In this document: piece by piece, positions 34,045 to 41,676 of the stretch | Numbering within the stretch: position 1 is the stretch's first letter | How the letters are laid out: each line of letters begins with the position of its first letter | Assembly (NCBI RefSeq): GCF_015712165.1 | Contig: NZ_JADPZX010000001.1 | Location: 2,976,001-3,040,000 of the forward strand | Source of the DNA: Streptomyces spinoverrucosus | GTDB lineage: Bacteria; Actinomycetota; Actinomycetes; Streptomycetales; Streptomycetaceae | DNA length: 64,000 nucleotides | Direction of reading: 5' to 3' | Position numbers and translations under genes: made by a program | The notes under the pieces: model-generated | What the model was told of the DNA's origin: nothing | What the model saw: the letters and a program-made list of their open reading frames with translations, nothing else | The model's database searches: none

Positions 34045-35288
34045 CCGTCCCTCCGCCGCAGGAAGCCCACCGACGCGCGTTCCCCGCGCCCCCGGCCGCT
34101 CTTCCGCTCGCCCACGGGCGCCTTGACCAGCCCCAGCTCCCCCGCGAGCCCCCACAGGGCCTGCTTCACGACACTGCGGTTGTCGAGCATGTGGACGCGC
34201 CCGGCATCCACGACGCCCTGCAGTTCCTTGAAGTTGGCGGGCACGGCCGTCGCGGCGACCGACGTGCCGGTGATCTTCTGGATGAGCGGCGGCTGGATCT
34301 CCGTGCCGCGCGTGTGCCGGTTGACGACGACCGTGGTCTCCTCGGCCTTGCGGATCTGCAGCCGGTCCCACATCCGCACCGTCCGCTTGGCGCCCCGGAC
34401 CGCGACCACGTCCGGGGTGGTGACCAGCAGGGCGGTGTCGGCCATCTCCACGGCGGCCGCGCCGGCGCCGCTCAGCTGGGCGCCGCAGTCGATGACGACG
34501 GTCTCGTAGCGGGAGCGCAGGGCGCTGACGATCTGCCGGGCGGCACGGTCGGTGACCTCCTCGCCGCGTTCGCCCTCGCCGGGGGCGAGCAGCAGGGCGA
34601 CGCCGGTGTCGTGCGGGAAGACGGCGTCGGCGAGGACACGCGGCGAGATGTCGGTGATGGCGGCGAGGTCGACGACGGAGCGACGGAACTGGACGTCCAG
34701 ATAGGAAGCGACGTCCCCGGTCTGGAGGTCCATGTCGACCAGCACGGTGGAGCGTCCGGACGCCTGGGAGGCGAGCGCCAGCTGGATCGCGGCCAGCGTC
34801 GCCCCGACCCCGCCCTTGGCGCCGCTGACCGTGACGACGGTGCCGCCGACGCCGGTGAAGACGTCACCGCCGTGGCCCAGGTGCCGGCGTACCCCCACCG
34901 ACCACTGGGCGACCGCCTGCACGCGGTTGGCCAGTTCCTCGTACGACAGCGGCAGCGCGACCAGTCCGCGGGCGCCGGAGTCCATGGCGGCCTGGAAGAG
35001 GCCGGGACTGGCGTCGGAGGTGACGAGGATGACGCCGACGGCCGGGAAGCGGAGCGCCACCTCGCGGATCAGCTCCAGGGCCGGGACGGGGCCGATGCGT
35101 TCGTGGACGACGACGACTTCGGGCAGTTCGTCGACGGACTCGGCGGCCAGCCGGGCGAGGGTGTCGATGAGCTGGGTGGAGTCGACGACCGGGGTGACCG
35201 GTTCGGCGTCGGGGAGCTGGCTGAGCAGGGTCGTGACCGAGCGGACCGCGTCCGCGTCGCCGACGGCCGGCAGGATCCTCGTGGGCAT
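34041..35288 (-). CDS. CpaE/TadZ-type ATPase, 415 aa
   Basis: Residues 1-130 form a receiver-like domain without the full phosphorylation signature. The remainder is a MinD/ParA-like ATPase. The deviant Walker A is SGAKGGVGATLAA (KGGVGAT at 158-164), switch regions include VLVDMDLQTGDVASYLD and YETVIDCGAQLS, and the C-terminal third has TVVVNRHTRGTE. TadZ proteins localise the Tad machinery at the pole. In Streptomyces it would set the pilus position. It is between cpaB and the TadE genes. Confidence 0.9.
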   Translation of the reverse strand: MPTRILPAVGDADAVRSVTTLLSQLPDAEPVTPVVDSTQLIDTLARLAAESVDELPEVVVVHERIGPVPALELIREVALRFPAVGVILVTSDASPGLFQAAMDSGARGLVALPLSYEELANRVQAVAQWSVGVRRHLGHGGDVFTGVGGTVVTVSGAKGGVGATLAAIQLALASQASGRSTVLVDMDLQTGDVASYLDVQFRRSVVDLAAITDISPRVLADAVFPHDTGVALLLAPGEGERGEEVTDRAARQIVSALRSRYETVVIDCGAQLSGAGAAAVEMADTALLVTTPDVVAVRGAKRTVRMWDRLQIRKAEETTVVVNRHTRGTEIQPPLIQKITGTSVAATAVPANFKELQGVVDAGRVHMLDNRSVVKQALWGLAGELGLVKAPVGERKSGRGRGERASVGFLRRRDG

Positions 35289-35295
35289 GCGGGCC

Positions 35296-36003
35296 TCACT
35301 TGTCCTTCGCGAGTTCGTAGGTGCGGTCCTCGGCGGGGACGGTGGTGTCGCCGCCGGGGGCGACCAGGGCGAGCCGGACGCGCTGGGCGAACGACTCGGC
35401 GTATGTGAGGCGCTGGGCGTCGAGGGTGGACAGCGCGAAGGTGATGGGCACGGCCTCGGTGGCGCGCCGGGTGCGATCGCTCGCGTCGGGTTCCAGGGAG
35501 GTGAGCTTGCCGACGTCGATCACTTGGGCGTTCGTCACGATGATCTTCGACTGGGCGGGGGCACCCTCTCGCTCACCCTCGAAGGTGGCGTACACGTTGA
35601 CCGTGGATCCCGCCGTGATCTTGCCGGCCACTCCGGTCGCCGCGTCGATCATGATGGCGACCTCCTGCTGCCCGGGCCGCAGGGCGGGCTGATCGACGAT
35701 CATGTCGCTCTGCAGCAGGGAGCCCTCGTGCAGGGTGGTGACGGCGATCTTGCCCTGGATCTGCCGCAGATCGGTGACCGCGTTCTCCGACAGCCACCGC
35801 TCGGGCATCCTGATCTGCTCGAACTTGTCCGCGGTGAGGGCGGTGTAGGGCGCCACCTTGTCCTTCACCCGGTACGCGGTGACCTCGGGGCCGACCTTGG
35901 ACTGCACGTCGTTGATGACGGAGAGCACGCCCGCGAACGCGCCGAGGGCGCACAGGACGGACAGAAGCAGGAGTATCACGCCGCGGCGCTGACGGGAGTT
36001 CAT
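35296..36003 (-). CDS. cpaB: CpaB/RcpC-type pilus assembly protein
   Basis: A 235-residue exported or membrane-anchored protein. A single N-terminal helix (GVILLLLSVLCALGAFAGVL) is followed by a SAF domain (about 40-105: YRVKDKVAPYTALTADKFEQ, GKIAVTTLHEGSLLQSDMIV). The RcpC domain follows (QEVAIMIDAATGVAGKITAG, STVNVYATFE). In diderms RcpC/CpaB supports the secretin; no secretin gene is visible here, as expected in a monoderm. ATG 36003 is the start, with the CpaE-like gene 7 bp downstream. Confidence 0.9.
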   Translation of the reverse strand: MNSRQRRGVILLLLSVLCALGAFAGVLSVINDVQSKVGPEVTAYRVKDKVAPYTALTADKFEQIRMPERWLSENAVTDLRQIQGKIAVTTLHEGSLLQSDMIVDQPALRPGQQEVAIMIDAATGVAGKITAGSTVNVYATFEGEREGAPAQSKIIVTNAQVIDVGKLTSLEPDASDRTRRATEAVPITFALSTLDAQRLTYAESFAQRVRLALVAPGGDTTVPAEDRTYELAKDK

Positions 36004-36066
36004 GAAACGTGCAACCTCGTTGGGGGGTGGGGTCGAACGGGTCGGGGGTCTCGTCGGGGCAGCGGG

Positions 36067-36921
36067 TCACCCCGCAGGGAGCTGGAGCTGGTTCTCGTAC
36101 GACGGGGCCGTCGCGGAGCAGAACACGCACCGGTCGCCGATGACGTCGATGCCGCACCAGTGGCAGCTGTTCCGGCGCACCGAGCCGACCAGCTGGTAGA
36201 GCACCGACAGGTCGGGCAGATAGGTGCAGAACTCGATCAGCTTGCCGGTCCCCCACCAGCCGGCGGACTCGGCGGGCAACGGGACCTCGCGCAGGCCCTG
36301 CACGCGCCAGGACGGGGCGAGCGCGGCGGTGACCCAGTCGGACTGGAGCTGCCCCCGGGCGAGCAGCATGCTGGTGCGGAACTCCGGTCCTTTCAGCCGC
36401 GCTTCGGGGCCGATCCGGACCAGCTGCGGCTCGGGGTGGGCGATCACCCCGAACTGGCTGCCCGGGACCCAGGACTTGGCGTGTGACGTGAGGCCGACGG
36501 GGACGGGGACGCGGTCGAGCCGGGCGACGGAGCCGAGGAGCGCTCCGGCGTGGATGTAGTGGGTGAGCAGCCGGCCCGCCGAGGCGAGGACGCCCGGGCT
36601 GAGGTCGCAGGAGGCGAGCTGTCGCAACTGGCGGGCCAGGACGGCGAGTCCGAGCGGGGGCAGTTCGGGGCGGAACAGGGCGATCCGGTCGCTCTCCAGG
36701 ATGGAACGGACGGTGTGCAGCCGCCGCTCCACCCCGGCCGGAACGGCCCGTGAGCACACGACGATCACATGCCCGTGCGCTTCGATCAGGGCCTGCAGCT
36801 CGGTCAGCACATGGTCCAACGGGCGTCGGTCCACCTCGTGCAGGACGACGGCGGGCAGGGTCCGGTCGTCCTGCGCCGGTAGCGCCATGTCGGCGCTGGT
36901 CACGGCAATGGCTGTTGGCAC
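36067..36921 (-). CDS. Hypothetical protein with C-terminal zinc ribbon, first gene of the Tad operon
   Basis: A 284-residue soluble protein. It is unrecognised except for a C-terminal zinc ribbon with two CxxC pairs (SCHWCGIDVIGDRCVFCSA). The N-terminal 100 residues have an alternating hydrophobic alpha/beta pattern (GHVIVVCSRAVPAGVERRLH). GTG 36921 is chosen for the GGGGAG 7 bases upstream; the open frame to 36990 lacks a site. It sits 63 bp upstream of cpaB, and its promoter would share the 312-bp region with the divergent chitinase gene. It is probably a Tad-associated regulatory or structural factor, but this is positional inference. Confidence 0.78.
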   Translation of the reverse strand: MPTAIAVTSADMALPAQDDRTLPAVVLHEVDRRPLDHVLTELQALIEAHGHVIVVCSRAVPAGVERRLHTVRSILESDRIALFRPELPPLGLAVLARQLRQLASCDLSPGVLASAGRLLTHYIHAGALLGSVARLDRVPVPVGLTSHAKSWVPGSQFGVIAHPEPQLVRIGPEARLKGPEFRTSMLLARGQLQSDWVTAALAPSWRVQGLREVPLPAESAGWWGTGKLIEFCTYLPDLSVLYQLVGSVRRNSCHWCGIDVIGDRCVFCSATAPSYENQLQLPAG

Positions 36922-37233
36922 GCGCAGCTCCCCGTTTCCCACCCAAGTCCGGCCCGCCGGCGCAACTCTCGTGCACCGAGACGACTTCACTGCGTGACTA
37001 CCTCAGCACTGTATCCACGCCTCCGTGACCGGTGAACAGCGTTTCCGTAGCCGGACAGCAACTCTCATTGCACAAGACACGCCAAATCGGGGCAGGGGGA
37101 GCATCCCGACCGAACCCAAAAGAGTGCGGCGCCCGCGGGCGGCACTTCGGCGAATTGGCCTGGACCTCTTGACAGTTGAATTGGTCTGGACCAACTTCGT
37201 CAGGGAAGACCCCACTCCCCACCGGAGGCCCCA
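36922..37233. other. 312-bp divergent promoter region, Tad operon / chitinase
   Basis: No gene is seen. The right half contains the chitinase promoter and operator repeats (37152-37197). The left half should hold the Tad operon promoter, but I cannot identify clear boxes there. Confidence 0.6.
37152..37197 (+). promoter_or_regulatory. Chitinase promoter with paired DasR-type operator repeats
   Basis: The 15-bp sequence GAATTGG(C/T)CTGGACC occurs twice in direct orientation, at 37152-37166 and 37178-37192. The second copy is a palindrome, TTGGTC-TG-GACCAA (37181-37194), close to the DasR-responsive consensus TGGTCTAGACCA. A -35 box TTGACA lies between the copies at 37169-37174, and a plausible -10 falls near 37192-37197 inside the second copy. 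Paired 12-bp repeats overlapping the promoter are the known control element of Streptomyces chitinase genes: chitin or GlcNAc induction and glucose repression. Confidence 0.75.
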
Positions 37234-38928
37234 GTGGACCGCGCACGCAGACGCAGACGTACCCGCATCTGGTCGGGAGCGGTGACCGCCGCCCTGGCTC
37301 TCACCGTGTCGACGATCGGCCAGGCATCCGCCGCGGACATCAACAACGCCAGGAACGCCGGCTTCGAGTCCGGCCTGAGCAACTGGACCTGCTCGGCGGG
37401 CAGCGGTACGACGGTCTCCTCGCCGGTGCACGGCGGCTCGTCCGCCCTGAAGGCGACGCCGGCCGGGCAGGACAACGCGCGTTGCACACAGACGGTGGCG
37501 GTGCAGCCCAACTCGACGTACACACTGAGCGCGTGGGTGCAGGGCGGCTACGCCTACCTGGGCGCGACGGGCACCGGCACGACGGACGTGTCGACGTGGA
37601 CCCCCGACTCGTCCACCTGGAAGCAACTGTCGACGACCTTCACCACCGGCTCCTCGACGCGCTCGGTGACGGTCTACACGCACGGCTGGTACGGCCAGGC
37701 GGCGTACTACGCGGACGACGTCTCGGTGTTCGGCCCCGACGGCGGCGGAGGCGGCGACCCGTCCCCCACGATCCCGGGCGCACCGACGGGCGTGTCGGTC
37801 TCGGGCACGACGTCCTCCTCGGTGTCCCTGTCCTGGAACACGGTCTCGGGCGCGACCGGCTACAACGTCTACCGCGACGGCACGAGGGTGACGGCGGTGA
37901 CCGGCACGTCGGCGACCGTGACCGGGCTGGCGGCGTCGACGTCGTACACCTTCCAGGTCACGGCGACCAACGCGGCGGGCGAGTCGCCGAGGTCGGCGGC
38001 GGTGACGGGGACGACGGCGCCCACGGGTGGCGGCGGCTCGAACGTCCCACGGCACGCGGTGACGGGCTACTGGCAGAACTTCAACAACGGCGCGACCGTG
38101 CAGCGGCTGTCGGACGTGCCGGGCCACTACGACATCATCGCGGTGGCGTTCGCGGACGCGACGGCGACGCCGGGGGCCGTGACCTTCAACCTGGACTCGG
38201 CGGGGCTGGGCGGCTACACGGTGGACCAGTTCAAGGCCGACCTGCGGGCGAAGCAGGCCGCCGGCAAGAAGGTCATCATCTCGGTGGGCGGCGAGCTCGG
38301 CCGCGTCGCGGTGAACGACTCCGCCTCGGCGACGAACTTCGCGAACTCGGTGTACTCGCTGATGCAGACGTACGGCTTCGACGGCGTGGACATCGACCTG
38401 GAGAACGGCCTCAACGCGACGTACATGACGCAGGCACTGCGCTCGCTGTCGGCGAAGGCGGGCCCGTCGATGGTGCTCACGATGGCGCCGCAGACGATCG
38501 ACATGCAGTCGACGTCGAACTCGTACTTCCAGACGGCGCTGAACGTGAAGGACATCCTCACGGTCGTCAACATGCAGTACTACAACAGCGGTTCGATGCT
38601 GGGTTGCGACGGCAGGGTCTACAGCCAGGGCTCGGTGGACTTCCTGACGGCCCTGGCCTGCATCCAGCTGGAGAACGGCCTCACCCCGTCCCAGGTGGGC
38701 CTCGGCGTCCCCGCCTCGACGCGGGCGGCGGGCAGCGGGTATGTCTCACCGACCGTGGTGAACAACGCGCTGGACTGTCTGACGCGCGCGACGAACTGCG
38801 GCTCCTTCAAGCCGCCGCGGACGTATCCGGACCTGCGCGGGGCGATGACGTGGTCGACGAACTGGGATGCGGCGAGCGGTAACGCGTGGTCGAACGCGGT
38901 GGGGCCGCACGTGGACGCGCTGCCGTAG
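37234..38928 (+). CDS. Secreted family 18 chitinase with carbohydrate-binding and FnIII domains
   Basis: A 564-residue extracellular enzyme. The signal peptide is twin-arginine-like in charge (RARRRRRTRIWSGAVTAALA, cleaved after ASA near residue 33). A carbohydrate-binding beta-sandwich domain (about 35-165) starts DINNARNAGFESGLSNW. A fibronectin type III domain (about 180-262) has PGAPTGVSVSGTTSSSVSLS. The GH18 catalytic barrel (about 275-560) has the active-site motif DGVDIDLE with catalytic E390. This layout is that of Streptomyces chitinase C/D types. GTG 37234 follows GGAGG at 37224. It hydrolyses chitin to oligosaccharides that feed development-linked GlcNAc sensing. Confidence 0.95.
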   Translation: MDRARRRRRTRIWSGAVTAALALTVSTIGQASAADINNARNAGFESGLSNWTCSAGSGTTVSSPVHGGSSALKATPAGQDNARCTQTVAVQPNSTYTLSAWVQGGYAYLGATGTGTTDVSTWTPDSSTWKQLSTTFTTGSSTRSVTVYTHGWYGQAAYYADDVSVFGPDGGGGGDPSPTIPGAPTGVSVSGTTSSSVSLSWNTVSGATGYNVYRDGTRVTAVTGTSATVTGLAASTSYTFQVTATNAAGESPRSAAVTGTTAPTGGGGSNVPRHAVTGYWQNFNNGATVQRLSDVPGHYDIIAVAFADATATPGAVTFNLDSAGLGGYTVDQFKADLRAKQAAGKKVIISVGGELGRVAVNDSASATNFANSVYSLMQTYGFDGVDIDLENGLNATYMTQALRSLSAKAGPSMVLTMAPQTIDMQSTSNSYFQTALNVKDILTVVNMQYYNSGSMLGCDGRVYSQGSVDFLTALACIQLENGLTPSQVGLGVPASTRAAGSGYVSPTVVNNALDCLTRATNCGSFKPPRTYPDLRGAMTWSTNWDAASGNAWSNAVGPHVDALP

Positions 38929-38943
38929 TTCGTGTGCTTGCTC

Positions 38944-38977
38944 GGCGCCGGCCGCGGGTTTGAATGCGGCCGGCGCC
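38944..38977 (+). terminator. Hairpin terminator after the chitinase gene
   Basis: GGCGCCGGCCGC (38944-38955) and GCGGCCGGCGCC (38966-38977) are perfect 12-bp arms around a 10-base loop, 15 bp after the chitinase stop. Confidence 0.88.
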
Positions 38978-39150
38978 GTGGTGAATTTCGGTTCCGGATT
39001 CCCTCATCCAGCTTCTCCCGATTGGCCAGAACGCCTGAGGACTAGTGCCCAGGGGTGAGCTGGAAGGCGCCACCCATAACTCTGATGGTTTACCTGCGTT
39101 TTATGAGGTGCGGGCGAGTGCCCGCGTGATGTCAGGAAGGCAGGAAACCT

Positions 39151-39903
39151 ATGAAACGGGCTACCCGAAACGGTGTGTTCGCCGTCGCCGCGTCCGGCGC
39201 GATGGCCATGGCGCTCCCGGCATGCGCCGCCCTCGCGGCCGACGGAGCCGACGCCAAGGCTGCGGCGGCCGGCTCGCCCGGGCTGGTCTCCGGCAACGCC
39301 ATCCAGCTCCCGGTACACCTGCCGGTGAACATCTGCGGCAACACGGTGAACGTCGTGGGGCTGCTCAACCCGGCCGCGGGCAACACCTGCGCGAACAAGA
39401 GCAAGGCCGACGGCAAGAAGGCCACCGGTGCGAAGGCCGACAGCACGAAGGACAGCGGCGGATCGGCCACGTCCGGCGGGGCGTCGGCTCAGGCTCACAC
39501 CGCCGATTCGCCCGGGTTGATTTCCGGCAACGGCATCCAGCTCCCGATCGATCTGCCGGTGAACGTCTCCGGGAACACGGTCGACCTGGGCGGCCTGGGC
39601 AACCCGGTCTTCGGAAACCAGTCGGTCAACGGTCCCGGCGACGAGCCCGACCAGACCACGACGCCCCCGGTCAAGAACACCCCGACGCCTCAGGCTCCGG
39701 AGCCGCAGGCCCCGAAGCCCCGGGCACCGAAGCCTCCGACCCACGTCCAGTCCCAGCCCGACCCGCGTACCCCGGACTTGACGTCGCCCACGCTGGCCCA
39801 CACCGGAGCGGACCTCATGGCCCCCGCCGTCGCCGGCAGTACCGCGCTTCTCCTCACGGGTACGGTCCTGTACCGCCGCTTCCGCCCGGTCCGCACCCGC
39901 TGA
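39151..39903 (+). CDS. Long chaplin with two chaplin domains and sortase signal
   Basis: A 250-residue wall-anchored hydrophobic surface protein (ChpA/B/C type). After a signal peptide comes chaplin domain 1 (about 41-82: GSPGLVSGNAIQLPVHLPVN then CGNTVNVVGLLNPAAGNTC, with C62 and C80). A glycine/serine/lysine linker leads to domain 2 (about 119-160: DSPGLISGNGIQLPIDLPVN). The proline-rich stalk ends in the sorting signal LAHTG (215-219), a hydrophobic helix and a basic tail. Domain 2 has no cysteines, unlike most chaplin domains. The ATG follows AGGAAGG. It should form amyloid-like films on aerial hyphae. Confidence 0.95.
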   Translation: MKRATRNGVFAVAASGAMAMALPACAALAADGADAKAAAAGSPGLVSGNAIQLPVHLPVNICGNTVNVVGLLNPAAGNTCANKSKADGKKATGAKADSTKDSGGSATSGGASAQAHTADSPGLISGNGIQLPIDLPVNVSGNTVDLGGLGNPVFGNQSVNGPGDEPDQTTTPPVKNTPTPQAPEPQAPKPRAPKPPTHVQSQPDPRTPDLTSPTLAHTGADLMAPAVAGSTALLLTGTVLYRRFRPVRTR

Positions 39904-40111
39904 CCCGACGCCGTACCGAATGTTCTGCGGATCAAATCGGCGACTTCAAGGTGATGTTGTGTATCGGTGCATATAAACCGCTGATTGAAGAAGACGGCTG
40001 TGGTGGTGTTCGTTTCCCGCGCCGCTGCCACAGCCTCACCGCCCCTTTCGTTACCGAGTAGGTGACTCCCGGGGCGCAGCGTCGTTAGAAAGATGCGTTC
40101 CCTTCGCGAGA

Positions 40112-40149
40112 CGGGCCCCGGAAGTGATGGCGACTTCTTCCGGGGCCCG
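40112..40149 (+). terminator. 13-bp hairpin terminator, chaplin side
   Basis: CGGGCCCCGGAAG (40112-40124) and CTTCCGGGGCCCG (40137-40149) pair perfectly across a 12-base loop. It lies about 210 bp beyond the chaplin stop, so it terminates a long 3' untranslated region or an unannotated transcript. Confidence 0.78.
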
Positions 40150-40199
40150 TTACGTGTTCAGCTCTGTCGTCCCGACGCTACCGGCACTGCAAACGGAAA

Positions 40200-40231
40200 C
40201 GACTCGCACAGACAGTGGTCTGTGCGAGTCG
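40200..40231 (-). terminator. Terminator of the small secreted A1 gene
   Basis: CGACTCGCACAGAC (40200-40213) and GTCTGTGCGAGTCG (40218-40231) are perfect 14-bp arms with a 4-base loop. On the minus strand the stem is followed by TTTCCGTTTGC, and it begins 21 bp after the stop at 40253. Confidence 0.88.
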
Positions 40232-40252
40232 CAGCGAGTGGTGCCGGGGCGT

Positions 40253-40531
40253 TCAGAGCGCCTGGCTGTTGCAGCCCATGTCCGAACCGAGGTGGTTCTG
40301 CTGTGCACCCGGGTTCCCTTCGCCGTTCAGCAGGTTGCCCGCAAAGCCGGTGAGGGCGCCGACGCTGCCGATCAGCTCGACGTTCATGTCGTGCGAGCGG
40401 CACTCGATGCCCTGCGTGATGTCGAGGTCCTGCCCCAGGTCGTCCTCCGCGAAGGCGGTGGTGGCGGTGCTGAGGGAGCCGACACTGCCGAGGATGGCGC
40501 CCACGAGGACTGCCTTCTGGAACGTACGCAT
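40253..40531 (-). CDS. Small secreted protein A1, 92 aa
   Basis: A signal peptide (KAVLVGAILGSVGSLSTATT, cleavage after AFA near residue 28) is followed by an acidic mature protein of about 64 residues. It has two cysteines (IECRSHDMNVE and GSDMGCNSQAL) and a glycine/asparagine-rich segment NLLNGEGNPGAQQNHLGS. No named family is recognised. It is clearly paralogous to the 92-residue protein encoded at 42377 (shared SHDxN, LNGEG, HLGSxMGCN). It shares general style with chaplins and rodlins, being small, exported and hydrophobic with two cysteines, but lacks their motifs. ATG 40531 follows GGAGAACC. Confidence 0.85.
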   Translation of the reverse strand: MRTFQKAVLVGAILGSVGSLSTATTAFAEDDLGQDLDITQGIECRSHDMNVELIGSVGALTGFAGNLLNGEGNPGAQQNHLGSDMGCNSQAL

Positions 40532-40605
40532 TGGTTCTCCGTTGGTCGAGCTTGATGGGTTCTGCGAACGGTGGAGCGGGGATTGCGGGCGACTGCCAAG
40601 AGGCG

Positions 40606-41250
40606 TCAGCCGAGTCGGGGAAGCCCCAGTTGACCGACGGGCGGTGCCGCGATCTGGCCGAGGCCGACCGGCGACAGCCCCGGTGCGCTCGGCGGCGAGA
40701 GAAGCGGATTGACGATCGGATTCACCTGCGGGTTGATCTGCGGGTTCACCTGCGGGGCGACGCTCATCGGCGGCTCCGGCCCGAACGCCTGGGGTACGCC
40801 TACCTGCGGGGCGACTTGGGGCATCACCTGCGGCATGACCTGCGGCACGACGTTCGCCGGCGGCGCGGGGGCGGCATAGGCCGGCTGCGCAGGCGCGGCC
40901 TGCTGCTGGTACGGGGCGGGCTGCTGCTGATACGGCGCGGGCTGCTGCTGATACGGCGCGGGCTGCTGCTGATACGGCGCGGGCTGCTGCTGGTACGGGG
41001 CAGGCTGCTGCTGATACGGCGCGGCCTGGGCCTGGGCCGTGCCCTGAGACGAGGCCGAGGCGGAGGCGGCGGCGTGTCCGGTCTGCTGTGGTGCCGGCGG
41101 GGCGGCATGCGCGGCCGGGTAGTCGGGAGCGGACGCCGGAGGGGCACTGCCGTGTCCGACTGGAACATCGGCATGGCTCGTGCCGGCGCCGATGGCGGAC
41201 AGACCGCCGGCCGCTGCCACAACGAGCGCGGCCTTGTGAAGCTTGCGCAT
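40606..41250 (-). CDS. Secreted repeat protein B1 with APYQQQP repeats, 214 aa
   Basis: The signal peptide MRKLHKAALVVAAAGGLSAI is nearly the same as in B2 and B3. The mature protein is low complexity throughout. An alanine/serine region leads to six APYQQQP heptads (21-bp DNA repeats at about 40901-41025), then PQVMPQVMPQVAPQV, then APQVNPQINPQVNPIVNPLL and a proline/leucine tail. PQxNPQ repeats recur in B2. There are no cysteines. Tyrosine/glutamine/proline repeats of this kind suggest an extended, cross-linkable or self-assembling surface polymer. The leader CCGAGGGTTTC precedes ATG 41250. Confidence 0.82.
   Translation of the reverse strand: MRKLHKAALVVAAAGGLSAIGAGTSHADVPVGHGSAPPASAPDYPAAHAAPPAPQQTGHAAASASASSQGTAQAQAAPYQQQPAPYQQQPAPYQQQPAPYQQQPAPYQQQPAPYQQQAAPAQPAYAAPAPPANVVPQVMPQVMPQVAPQVGVPQAFGPEPPMSVAPQVNPQINPQVNPIVNPLLSPPSAPGLSPVGLGQIAAPPVGQLGLPRLG
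40901..41025. repeat. Tandem 21-bp coding repeats inside B1
   Basis: Six imperfect copies of a 21-bp unit encode APYQQQP on the minus strand. Units differ by one or two third-position changes (ggcgcg versus ggggcg), so the array has been expanding by slippage or unequal exchange. Confidence 0.9.
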
Positions 41251-41676
41251 GAAACCCTCGGCCCTTCGATACCTGAAAATGGGAAATCCATTGCGTTCAG
41301 TGCGGTCACGCGTGCAGTCGGCGCGATACTCGCACTGCACCGTCAGCAGCGGTCCATCCTGAGTAGCACGCGGACTTCGCATCGCTGCCCTCTCCCCGTG
41401 GAACGAGGATTTCCTCTCGCTGGTCACGGCAGGCGACGTACCGTCACCCATTTGCCGCCCCCAGTAAGGGAGTTGAGCGGACCGGCACACCCCCTTGGGG
41501 CAAATGGGTGACCAAGGCCCGGCGCCCGTATCCGGGTTCGCGTCGACCTCGTTCCCCACGGGGCAAGAACGGTGGCCCATCGCAGCCACACCAGGCAGCA
41601 GAACAACCACAACTGCGCTGCCTCATCAGCATTTCACCAGGTTCCATGCACAGGTCAATGAAGGGCCGAGGGTTCC
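41251..41676. promoter_or_regulatory. 426-bp divergent promoter region between B1 and B2 with a 14-bp inverted repeat
   Basis: This sits at the axis of the mirror-image A1-B1 / B2-A2 arrangement and must hold both promoters. The striking element is GTCACCCATTTGCC at 41443-41456 with its perfect inverse GGCAAATGGGTGAC at 41499-41512, 42 bp apart. The arms are nearly equidistant from the two starts (about 200 and 165 bp). They suit a dimeric regulator that binds two sites or loops DNA. No known consensus is recognised. No gene lies within. Confidence 0.7.

Larger units (their letters stand above)
39904..40252. other. 349-bp region between chaplin and small secreted genes
   Basis: No gene is supported. 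Two perfect hairpins lie here, at 40112-40149 and 40200-40231. They end the chaplin transcript and the convergent small-gene transcript respectively. The sequence 39920-40090 has no structure I recognise. Confidence 0.6.

Noticed and set aside
40901..41025. 21-bp repeats as a possible CRISPR array
   Set aside because: No spacers. They are contiguous coding repeats of the B1 protein.
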